Assembly: GCA_022749755.1 (NCBI GenBank)
Contig: CM040441.1
Coordinates: 10,107,475-10,171,474 of the forward strand
DNA length: 64,000 nucleotides
Direction: 5' to 3'
From: Azadirachta indica
Lineage: Eukaryota > Streptophyta > Magnoliopsida > Sapindales > Meliaceae
Part shown: one piece after another, positions 1-13,236 of the stretch
Numbering within the stretch: the stretch's first letter is position 1
Layout: the number at the start of each line of letters is the position of its first letter
The notes under the pieces: generated by a model
Databases searched by the model: none
What the model saw: only the letters and a program-made list of their open reading frames with translations
Told to the model about the DNA's origin: nothing
Translations under genes and position numbers: made by a program

Positions 1-915
1 TAATACTGAATTTTATATTTTGTATAACAAAATTTTCGTTAGAAGTCACATCGCCTTAATAACTTAAATATTGTCTTAGAACATTAATTAATATACGAGT
101 CTGTCACTCTCTGACTTTTCAATTACTAATATGCAAGGACAAACAATAATTAACATATTATTTTTTAACTTTATTTATACTAAAAAAATAAAAGAAAAAA
201 AAATCAGATCCACTTGCCATATCCATGCTTCTAGGTGGCATCCATTCATGAATTTGATGATCAAATGTTGTTATCCACAACAGAATTATGGAAACTGCTA
301 TCTGGCTGCTTTCTAGGAAAAAGAAATTTTAAAAAGAATAATCGGGTGTAAATTGTTGAGCAGCCTTTCACAAGTGGTGGTAGGCTCACCCCACCCTGAA
401 ATGTCTCTCATGTGAGTTGGATTTTCCCTGTATATTTGAGTCAAAATTTTTCAATTAATTAATAATAAAAGTTAATATCCCACATAAAATTGAAATAATT
501 AGATAAAACGATATTAATACGCATATAAATTTTGGATATTTTAATTCTAGCTGTGTAGGAACTCGGAACACTAATCAATTCGTATTTAATTATTTAATAT
601 ATTTTCTACAAGATATTGGAAAAGGATATTCATGATTTTTATATTATAAAAAATTCACTAATATTAAATAAACTTGCTTGTTGAAGACCGTAATTAGAGA
701 TAATAATTTCTTACAAAAAATAATTATATGTATAATCTTAAATAGATAAACCCGTTGAGGACCGTTGTTGGAGATGAATACTAGAACAGCACACAAATTA
801 AAGTAATCGTATGGTGACAAAATCGCCGCCTTACATTGCAGCATCCAAAAATTCAACAGGAAGCACTGTAATGACAAAACTACAGTCGTGAAAACGTTCC
901 TGAGTGAAATTCATC

Positions 916-923
916 TATAAATA
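916..923 (+). promoter_or_regulatory. TATA box of the first alkenal reductase gene
   Basis: TATAAATA lies 82-89 bases before the ATG at 1005. That spacing fits a plant core promoter with a 5' UTR of roughly 50-60 bases. The preceding 900 bases are AT-rich and show no other gene. Confidence 0.6.
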
Positions 924-1004
924 ACGCTGAGGAGTACTCACTCAGCAGCGAAAGCCCAAAGGAGAGGAGAAAAGTGAAGCAAGTTAGGCTAAGAGAAGGA
1001 AACA

Positions 1005-2524
<1,520 letters not shown>

Positions 2525-5500
2525 TTTTCAGCACATGGTATTTGCATATTTTCTGTAGTAATCTCGTACTAAATTCTATTTTTGATAATAACTAATAAAT
2601 TGACGTACCTATGTGAGTACCAAGGAATTTTATTAGCCCATGGGCACACTGTGTACTTGATATGGACACATAAGCACATGCATGCACTGAGTTCAATAAC
2701 TCAATGCGTCAAGACCTCCAAAATAGACTAGTCAATTCAATATATGTGGGAGGAAAGGTATACAGTGCATATAATTAAACTATACGTAAATATCTTGTGT
2801 ACAGAAGAAAATTCGACGTATTATATAATATATATAATTAAAGGGTAGAACTATAAAGTAACCAATTGTAACATATAATTAAATTTTTAACTTTATAATC
2901 AGTTAAAATTCCTAAATTTTTTTGGTATATCTCTATTTTTTTAATTTCTTCTAATTTGTACATTACATCTAACAAAATTGAGAAGATTATATCGCCGTGC
3001 TGAAAAAGACATTGGCTAAAACTTTTTCCAAGGAATTTAGTCTAGCTTTTTAAACAAGGGTGCAAGGATATTTCAAATAGAGATGAATTGTAACAAAAAT
3101 TGTGGAGAAAATTAATATGAATTATATATATGAGAAAAGTCTATTATAAATGATTTTCATAATAGCAAAATTATTTTTTATTGAATAAATTAGTTTAAGA
3201 TCTTTATATATAGTGATAATATATCCCTTGGAGCCAAGGGGATCGAAATAGATATGTGAACGTAGGATGACAAAGTATTTAGAGAAAGTAAATTCATTTG
3301 TACCCAAGATTTTAAAAAATACAGTAAATACACCTGTTAAGTTTTCGAGATGAACAGATACTCCGAAATTCGACAAAATAAGTAGAAATTTCTTTTACTT
3401 AAACATCAATGAAAGTGATATGATGGATTATTATCATTTTTATCCACAAACTATGGTAAAATAATAAATATAGGCATAATTTTTTCAATATTAATAATTC
3501 ATTCCCTATTACTCTACATAGAATACTGGAAACTAAAATTTTAAAATTAGAAAACATCTATCATGATTTATTATTTTGATAAAGTTTATGACAAAAATAT
3601 TATTATCTGAAATATTAACAGTAAGTTAAGATAAACTCGTGTATTTTAAAGTTCCTAGCTAATCCCTTTTTTTACCCTCCTAGTAATAATTTTGCGTGTT
3701 ACAAAAAAAGAATTTTAAAGAAAATATGTTTAATCATTTATTATCATTTATCTATTTAAAAAAATTAGATTATATTCATTATATTTTCTTAAAAATAATT
3801 ATCATTCACATAAGTACTATAAATAAAAGTAATATACAAATACAAACATATTATAATTTTTAAAATAAAAATAATCAATTTTAAATTGAATAATTAGGTA
3901 AGAATATAAGAAGGATATCTAATGATTAATTCTATCAACATATAACACAAACTTAGTTCATATATTATTTCCATTTTTCGTTTACTTTTTTTTCTAATAT
4001 TTTATGAATGCTCCTACTAACCCTCTTTTTTTTCTTACAAAATAATTATATAGGTTTATCTCAACTCCTTGTTAATATCTTTCGGGTAACAACATTTTTA
4101 TTTATGAATTTAAGTCAAAATAGATATTTGTCTATTCAGATACCAAGTATCTCAATTTTTCTTTAGAAAATATTACTAAACAATGTATACTCTGCACATA
4201 TCAAACACCACGTCAGTTGAAATATAAATTATATATATATATATTTTTTTGAAGTTTCTTTCCCTTTCTCTCTTATTTCTGAATATTAATTACTTTCAGT
4301 GTTACATCAGAATGTGTATATAATCCTTATTAAATTGCTTTGTCAGTCCAAATTAAAGCTTGACTGTGAATGTCGGTCGAAGGTGGGCAAAGAAAATTAC
4401 TAGTCAAGCTACTTTGGTGGACTTGGAACATTGACTAGCTAAAATTGAAATCTTAGTATATAATAGTGAGGATATAAAATTTAAATTTTAATAATAATGA
4501 CTTTATTAAAGTATCATGTCATTTTATTCTACAATTTTGTACTTTTCTTTCCACAATTTCATTAATAATAATAATAATAATAATAAAATCTACTTGCCTT
4601 TTCAGCACAAGTAGGATAGTTTAGAACGTGTTTGATATTCTCGAAACATTCCAAATTTAAATAATAGTAAGAATTGATATTTTATGGATAATATTTTCAC
4701 TTTCATCCAAAACTTCTACAGCTAATAATTATCTGGCACAAGAAGTCTTAATTTGCTGTTTGTAATAAATTCTTCTTCTTACCTGGAATTTTGTTTGCTG
4801 ATCATACTAAAAGGGATAAAAAAGGAGATATGACTTCGAGATAAAAAATTTTAAAAACTATTTATAAATAATATATTTAAAATTTGCATCTATCAAATAT
4901 CACATTAGTTAAAATATAAATTTTATATCTCAGTTTTACAAATTTAAAATTATTCTTTATCATATTTCTATAAATAATTAAGATAAATACTTATATAGGT
5001 AAATAAATAAATTTTATAAGAGTATTTTAGTTTGTTACAAGTAAAAAATCTATTTAGATTTCACACTTAAAAATTTTGACTTATTTTATTAAGATATAAT
5101 TATAATGATTTCAGCGTTAAATTAAAAAAAAAAACGCACCCTTAAAATATTTTAATGACTAAAACTATATTATATCAAATTTGATATTAAAAACAAAGAG
5201 TCAGTTACTTTCGGTGTTAGGTTAGAATATATTGTATAACCTATGCTTCTTAGATCTCTTCGTCATTCTAATTTAAACTTGACAGTTTCAGTCGAAGTTG
5301 TACAACTAGGTAAATTTGAAATCTTAGTGACATAATAAAAAATATGACTTCATTCAAAGGTAATCATTAATTGAAGATGTCGAATTCTTTTATAACTAAA
5401 TAATTAATCATTAATTTTTTCGTCATCAACTTCTTGGAGACTAATTCAAATAGTACTTTTAGGAGACTAATAGGATTAAAATTAAAAAAAAAGGAATTAA

Positions 5501-5933
5501 TTAAATAGTCTAATTCACTTTAATTATAAAGTAAAATTATGGGCTTTTTATAATATTATGGACCTTTAATCATATTTTATACATAGATTGAATAAGTTCA
5601 GTTTCTTTTTTTTTTTTCATGATAATAGTAAATACTATTATTGCAAGAGGAAAAATAAATAAATAAATAAATATGTATAGAATAAGTTCAATTTTCATAA
5701 ATACAAAAAAGAATGTTAAGGAATTATATATTTTTGACGAAACTTAGAGTAATATATATATTTTTTAAAATATCATATGACAATCTACTGAATTATTATA
5801 TCAAATATTTACTGAGAATTTATATATGATATAAAAATTTTAACAAAATTTATTAAAAGCATACAAATATGGTACGAATTAAGAGTCATCAATCAAATTT
5901 TTATGAAAAATTTGCTTAATTGTCTAAAATTAA
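2525..5933. other. AT-rich intergenic DNA, no gene recognised
   Basis: This holds no convincing coding frame. Small open frames such as 3122-3376 (-) have no recognisable motif. Part of it (about 5500-5600) matches 16860-16974, just left of the scaffold gap, so a dispersed repeat is present in both places. Confidence 0.6.
4562..4586. repeat. (TAA)n microsatellite
   Basis: About eight uninterrupted TAA/ATA units in AT-rich intergenic DNA. Confidence 0.85.
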
Positions 5934-6305
5934 AAAGGGAATTTTAAAAATGTCCAACAATAATTTTTAACTTTAAAATTATTCAAAAAATAGACAGTTT
6001 GATGATTTTATCCTCTTCATCAAATAACCTCAATTAAATAATTTTATCTCTAGTACTATGTTGGCGAGACTCAATTTATTGTCGTTGAGTACTCTTGCAG
6101 TCAACTACTCGATGCTACCACCATCGCCTCTATGGGTTAGAGCTTTATGAATGGATTTCTTTTTCCGAACAAAATTAGGATTTAATTGAGGACAAAATTT
6201 GGGAGATTAGGGTTATTTTATGAAAAGGGATAAAATCATTCAATTTTATGTTTTTTGATCATTTTGAAATTAAAAATTACTATTACACACTTTATAACTC
6301 CCTTT
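5934..6305. repeat. Fold-back (MITE-like) element, about 370 bp
   Basis: The first ~110 bases (AAAGGGAATTTTAAA...) are closely matched by the reverse complement of the last ~110 (AAAGGGAGTTATAAA...), including shared blocks TAATTTTTAA and GATGATTTTATCC/GAATGATTTTATCCC. A unique loop (about 6050-6190) separates the arms. No coding frame and no clear target duplication were found, so superfamily is unknown. It would be a non-autonomous DNA transposon copy. Confidence 0.65.
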
Positions 6306-6781
6306 ATGTTTTTGGATAATTTTGTACAATTTTCAATTTTTATTCTGTTTACAAGTCAAGTTGGACATACGAATTTATCAAACACCTTAAAATTACAACT
6401 ACCGTGACTCACAATCTCATTCATGATAGAATCGTTGATGTTAAGTAGTTAAGAGAATTTAGAACAAGATCATTACTATAAGCATTGACTTGACTGAACA
6501 TTTCCTATGAACCAATTATAATTTATCAATTGTCAATTGTAATTGTAGACTTTCGTCTTCTATGACAGGCTTTGGGTTAATAAATCTACAATTCAAAGTT
6601 TTTCTCATTGACTTATTCGCCTCATGAACGTTCCAACTATATTTGTCATGATGTCATATTAATAGAATAATAGTGTTGTATGCTTCTCCAATTACACGTG
6701 ACATTGAATTCACAAATTTACTTTGGAGGCTTTTTGCGGTTGTTTAATATCGTAATTGTATCCTAAGACAATTTTCCTTTA

Positions 6782-7536
6782 GAGAATTAACACATACCCC
6801 CTTTAGGATTCGACAAATTCACACATAAATAGAAAATTTGAGAAAACTCACTCATACTTCATTTAAATCGTTAGTTAACTATTAATTGACCGTTAAACTT
6901 ATACAAATTTTGATGAAATAACAACTTTTTTCAAACACATCAAAATTTTTTTTAATAAAATCGCTTTTAATCCTAAAATTTTATCCTAATATTCTTGTTA
7001 GTATTAATAGTTTAAAAAATATTTTTAAAAGTCTCAGTTTATTAAAAAATAATAACTATATCCTTATATAATAATAATTATTTAAAAAAAATAATAAAAA
7101 TCTCTAAATTTTGATAAAATATAATATATTTATGTAAAATATATTAATTAAGTAGATAATATTATTATTTTGTAGAACGCTAATAAAATAAATATTTATT
7201 AATATATTATACAATTATTCATTATTCATTTTTATTATTTTATTTATATTTTAAACATATGTGCATAATTTAAAATAATTCAAAAATTGTAAAAGATATA
7301 GATAAATAATTAAAAATCTTATAAAAATTTGCATAAATAATTCACAATCTTATATTCAAATTTTTTTAGTTATTTAATTTCTCATTTCGTTAGAGTTAAA
7401 TTTTAAGAATATTTTAGTCTTTTTAACAATAATGGACGGTTAACTAACTATTTAGAGAAAGTATGTGTGAAAATTTCTAATCCTTTAATTTATGTGTGGA
7501 TATTTTAAACTTCAAGGGAGGTATGTGTTAATTCTC
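6782..7536. repeat. Long-terminal-inverted-repeat MITE-like element, about 755 bp
   Basis: It begins GAGAATTAACACATACC and ends with its exact reverse complement GGTATGTGTTAATTCTC. Similarity between the arms continues inward for roughly 110 bases, through the CACACATAAAT and GTTAGTTAAC blocks. TTA stands on both sides (6779-6781 and 7537-7539) and could be a 3-bp target duplication, as PIF/Harbinger-type elements make. The arms are longer than in typical Tourist elements, so the superfamily is tentative. The interior is AT-rich and non-coding. Confidence 0.7.
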
Positions 7537-8145
7537 TTACTTTGGAGGTATTTTATGCCTCTTTTCTACGTACTTGTATCTTAAGAATTAGAAAATTGAA
7601 TATTCGACTAAAAACTGGGGTTACTAGGCAAGTAAAAATTAAATATTTACCATATATTTTAACATTTACATTTCTAAACCTAGCATAACTATTAACAAAA
7701 AGAGAGAACCTAGCATAACTATATGTTTGAGGGAAAATTCTCTAAACCCAAAGATTAAAAATTTCAACTTAAGAAAACCCAGGAAAGAAGAAGCCCAACA
7801 AGTGGGGAAGAAGTAGACCCTCAACATCCAAAGAGTTACTATCCATAGCAGAAAGCAGATCAGGAGAGTTAAAAGAGCAAGAAAATAAAAAAGAAAAGAG
7901 AAGGAAGAAGATCGTACGTTAAGGTTAGAACCCTTCTAAAGGAGGAACCTGGGAAAACAATTCATGTTTAAGCAAGAACTCTTCGAGAGAATGGACCCAT
8001 TGCAGCAAGATTCAGATGAGATAAAGAAAACTAGGAGCCTGTTGGATAAACAAACTTTAGATGAGATGTTCATCAATTGTGTTCTTAAAATCTCCTAAGA
8101 TCTTTTCGAAAGAGAAAAGACCATTAAACACACAAGATAGTTTTA
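7537..8145. other. Intergenic DNA, possible transcribed relic
   Basis: A purine-rich, less AT-biased stretch (about 7740-8140) contains a short open frame starting near ATG 7964 (MFKQELFERMDPLQQDSDE...), which stops after about 44 codons. No family is recognised. The retrotransposon inserted right after it, into TTTTA at 8141-8145. This could be an exon of a lost gene or a non-coding transcript. Evidence is weak. Confidence 0.25.
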
Positions 8146-8518
8146 TGATGTAGGACAATTTTGGAATTTAATTAGTTTAGGAAGTCTTTTATTCTTACCA
8201 ATTTAATTTGTTATTTAATTCTTAGTTTTCTTATTTAAATAGGAGTTCTTTTCCTTATTTGAGTTGAATTGTAATGTTAGGTTTTCTCTATTATATATAG
8301 AGAACCTATATTATTATTTTGGAATAATCTTTTATTGAATAAAATATTTCCCTTTGATTTTGTCCCTCATGGGATTGTTATCTTGACACTCGTGTTTCGA
8401 GTCGTTAGGGTTAGAACGATATTTAATCCCGTCCGTTAGAACGTTTATCTAACTCATTGCGTCAAAGAATCGAACGAGATTCGGTGTTTTTATCCCACCC
8501 GCTATCCCGCCTGCGTCA
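8146..8518 (+). repeat. 5' LTR (373 bp)
   Basis: Direct repeat partner of 9683-10067. It contains a TATA-like TATATATAG run followed by an AATAAAAT polyadenylation-type signal and ends in CA just before the primer-binding site. Confidence 0.9.
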
Positions 8519-8520
8519 AT

Positions 8521-8533
8521 TGATATCAGAGCC
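8521..8533 (+). other. Primer-binding site, initiator-Met tRNA type
   Basis: TGATATCAGAGCC differs by one base from the common plant site TGGTATCAGAGC, which is complementary to the 3' end of initiator tRNA-Met. It starts two bases after the 5' LTR. Confidence 0.8.
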
Positions 8534-8639
8534 TACCTCTGTACCAAACAGAGCTTTCCTGAACCATTAAACACAACTACACTCATAAATACATCCTTTT
8601 TACCCAAGAAAAAAAATTCAAAAAATAAAAAATAAAATC

Positions 8640-9668
8640 ATGGTCTACTATGTTAGGCATGATGCGTTGTTGTTTGACGGAAATGCAGTCCTAGATTATT
8701 TTTTTTGGTTGGAAGATGTTGAAAAATTCTTTGAAATTGAGAGGATACCTAAAGAAAAACGAGTACAATTTGTTACTTGTTTTCTATTAAAAGGGAGTGC
8801 ATCATATTGGTAGAATATGTTACAAAGGTCACGACTTGCAAGCCAAGAAGATAAAGTTCGATCATGGGATCAGATGAAGCGATTAATGAGATCATAGTTC
8901 ATTCCTCTTGATTATTGTTTGACACATCAAGGTATGAGATCTATTCATTCTTATGTTATGGAATTTGAGGATTTTTATGGACATTCATTTTTTTATGAGA
9001 GTGAAGAGCTTTTAGTTAAGAGATTTTTGGAAGGACTCAATGCTGATATAAGAGATCGAATGCCGTCATATATTATCCATACACTACCATATGCCATTTT
9101 CTTAGCCAAAAAAATCGAAATGCAACTAAAGTTTGACTTTGATAGAGTTATTAGAGATGTTGTTGACAATATAGCTCATAAGATATCTGATAATATAGTT
9201 GAAGTTGACCATAAGATAGTGTCTGAAGATGAACTTCAAAAGGAAATTGAAGACGTGCCAGAAATTGTACAAGAAGAGGTCTTATGTGATCTTAATTTAA
9301 AAATTGATCATGCACAAGAAATTCAAGTCGAAGATCCCCCTATTATTGATATAGTTCTACCTATTTATATCAAAGATATAAAGGTTATCCTTGAAGAAGA
9401 TTTAGCCACAAAGATAAATTTAATTGCTGAGTACATTGAACAAGACTTGGGAAAAGTTATGAGAAATTTGAAAGTAGTTTATTATTACAAGTACATATTT
9501 TTTCGAAGGGCCACATACCAGTACAAGAAAAAGATAAAATTTGAATACTTTCGAGTTTCAAAGAAATTTGTTGAGAAGAGCCACTATTTTAAGTCAAAAG
9601 AAGATTTAATGTTGAATTACAAATTTCATCCGCCAGACAAAACAAAACTCGAGGACGAGTTTTTTTAA
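8640..9668 (+). pseudogene. Broken gag (Ty3/Gypsy-type) of the LTR element
   Basis: The frame opens with ATG at 8640 and shows a retrotransposon Gag core: FFWLEDVEKFFEI, RVQFVTCFLLKGSASYW, then SYVMEFEDF and RFLEGLNADIR. It has two in-frame TAG stops, at 8811-8813 (right after the conserved Trp of the SASYW motif) and 8895-8897. Downstream it is open for about 256 codons to 9668. The C-terminal half is acidic and has no CCHC zinc knuckle. Its end (PPDKTKLEDEFF) lies against the polypurine tract, where the end of pol would sit in a full element. Gag normally forms the particle that packages the element RNA. This copy cannot make a full protein without read-through. Confidence 0.8.
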
Positions 9669-9680
9669 AGAAAAGGGGAA
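9667..9680 (+). other. Polypurine tract
   Basis: AAAGAAAAGGGGAA lies two bases before the 3' LTR and would prime plus-strand DNA synthesis in the LTR element. Confidence 0.8.
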
Positions 9681-9682
9681 TA

Positions 9683-10067
9683 TGATGTAGGACAATTTTG
9701 GAATTTAATTAGTTTAGAAAGTTTTTTATTTTTACCAATTTAATTTGTTATTTAATTCTTAGTTTTCTTATTTAAATAGGAGTTCTTTTCCTTATTTGAG
9801 TTGAATTATAATGTTAGGTTTTCTCTATTATATATAGAGAACCTATGTTATTATTTTGAAACAATCTTTTATTGAATAAAATATTCCCCTTTGATTTTGT
9901 CCCTCATGGGATTGTTATCTTGACACTCGTATTTCGAGTCGTTAGGGTTAGAACGACATCTAATCTCGTCCGTTAGAACGTTTATCTAACTCACTGTGTC
10001 AAAGAATCGAACGAGATTCGGCGTTCGACAAGGTGTTTTTATCCCACCCGCTATCCCGCCTGCGTCA
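9683..10067 (+). repeat. 3' LTR (385 bp)
   Basis: Same sequence as 8146-8518 apart from about fifteen substitutions and a 12-bp insertion near 10021-10032. It is followed directly by the TTTTA target duplication. Confidence 0.9.
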
Positions 10068-10512
10068 TTTTATAACACAAATTAGGGAGTTTCTTATCAC
10101 TACACTATTGTAGGATGCTTCATTAATTGTAGAAGCTTTTAAGGGAGGGCTTGTATTCTAACCACCAGTTTAGGGTCGGGAATTGGGTGGCTGTAGGAAT
10201 TACTTTTCCAAATTTAATATAGTCAGGGAATAAACTTTATAATAAATGTTTTAATAAAAATGATTTGGGGCCCTGCCCCACCCACCCTTACCTTTTAAAA
10301 CAAGAAAATGACTAAAATGTTTTAGCAATTCGAATTTTCAAGCTATCAGCATTAAATCGTATCCGCTTCAATGCATATAACCAAATGAAATTCCTTGTTA
10401 GTCACATAAAAATTTATTCGAAAGGTGAGGAATCACAGAGGCTTATTGGGTTAGATTATTTATTATTAGAAACAGAAATTACTACAACAATATGCAAAAT
10501 CAAAGCGTTGAA
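10068..10512. other. Intergenic DNA, 3' side of the reverse-strand reductase
   Basis: The pre-insertion sequence resumes after the LTR element. A G/C-rich patch GGGGCCCTGCCCCACCCACCC near 10268 stands out from the AT-rich surroundings. The part next to 10512 is expected to carry the 3' UTR of the reductase on the reverse strand. No gene is seen. Confidence 0.4.
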
Positions 10513-11922
<1,410 letters not shown>

Positions 11923-11998
11923 TGTCGTTTTGCTTAAACTATCTTACTTTTGTCTGTTTCCTTTCTTCTGCTGCTAGCCGGAAACGACTAGCACTTTC

Positions 11999-12008
11999 TA
12001 TTTATATA
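11999..12008 (-). promoter_or_regulatory. TATA box of the second reductase gene
   Basis: Read on the reverse strand this is TATATAAATA, 77-86 bases before the ATG at 11922. Confidence 0.6.
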
Positions 12009-12009
12009 G

Positions 12010-13236
12010 TTGAAGTTTCTATTTCTGTCTGTGTCGGAATTTGAAAAGGACTTTCGGTTTAATATAATTAGTATTTACAGTACTTACTTTTTGGTGGCGA
12101 TTTTATCACCACACAATTAAATTCTGGTAAGCTCTAATGTCCATCCTTTTGTCTATAACTATTTATAAACGCTAGATATACTTTCACAATATTCAATCCA
12201 CGTTTATTTTTAGTTATAACAACAGTTAATATATATAAAAAGTTACAATAATTTTATAATATTTCAATTATCCTTAAGATAAGTTATAACTATAAGATTA
12301 GAAGAAAAAGAAAATTAGGATAGAATCATAGATGGTTTATAATTGATCATAGTATCCAATTGGATAATAAACTCTCTTTGAATTTGCCATCTTTTTTGAA
12401 GTTTTATTTTCTAGGATTTGTTAAGAGTATATAAAAGGGTAGCGATATTTACACCAATAGATCCAACAAACCTGTGCCTGACTCAAAGTAGCTTTAGGCC
12501 CACTAACTTTTGTTTGGCCTAGTCAGGTTAGATGAGCCATGCCCAAGAGTTTCATATTTTCATATATTTTTTAAGTGGTGTTATTTTGAAAAGAGATTTT
12601 ACTTATTAACCCTCATTTTTTAATAAAAATTCTAGTTGTTTTCCTTGCACGTTCTACTAATTCTAACTTCTCGAACACAAGCCTTGTATTTAGATTGACA
12701 AGTAAATTTAAATTTAATTTTTATAAAAGAATATGAAAGTAATTTTCATTTTCTTGAAAGCACTGAAAATAATTAACTTTCACAAAAGACAAAAAAAGAA
12801 CAAAAAAAAAAAAGAGTTCAATTTCATAAAAAATAATATCAAATTTATAAAATTGAAATATGATTGTGACACTTGATTTATCACTCAATAATTGAGGATA
12901 GATATTTATCAAATTAGTAATTAACAATAATATTTGTATGATTTTAAATTGTTATATAACGTTTTTATTCAATAAAGGTTGAAACTTTTTTCTTGTAATT
13001 TTTAGTTCTCTTTTGATAAAATTTTCTGTCTTTATGGTCTTCCTTAAATAATAATAATTATAACAAAGGAATCAACACACTCTCACAAAGAAACAATTGC
13101 GAAAGCCTGAGTTTGCATATTTTATTTATCTAAATTGTAAACAATTTGCCAACAATGCCAATTGTCAATTCCATTGTATTGGTTGCAACCAAAAGAAAAA
13201 GATCAAATAGAAAAGAAAAAAAAAAAGGTGGCATAT
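12010..13236. other. Intergenic DNA between two reverse-strand genes
   Basis: AT-rich with long A and T runs. No coding frame with a recognisable motif. It should contain the reductase promoter at its left end and the receptor-kinase 3' UTR at its right end. Confidence 0.6.

Larger units (their letters stand above)
8146..10067 (+). mobile_element. Compact LTR retrotransposon carrying only gag (TR-GAG-like)
   Basis: Two direct repeats (8146-8518 and 9683-10067) start TGATGTAGG and end GCGTCA, giving canonical TG..CA ends. TTTTA stands immediately outside both (8141-8145 and 10068-10072), a perfect 5-bp target-site duplication. A primer-binding site TGATATCAGAGCC follows the 5' LTR by two bases, and a polypurine tract precedes the 3' LTR. 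Only 1164 bases separate the LTRs, and they encode a gag-like frame with no protease, reverse transcriptase or integrase. The element is therefore non-autonomous and must have used enzymes from a related Ty3/Gypsy element. About fifteen substitutions plus one 12-bp indel separate the LTRs by eye, so insertion is not very recent. Confidence 0.9.
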
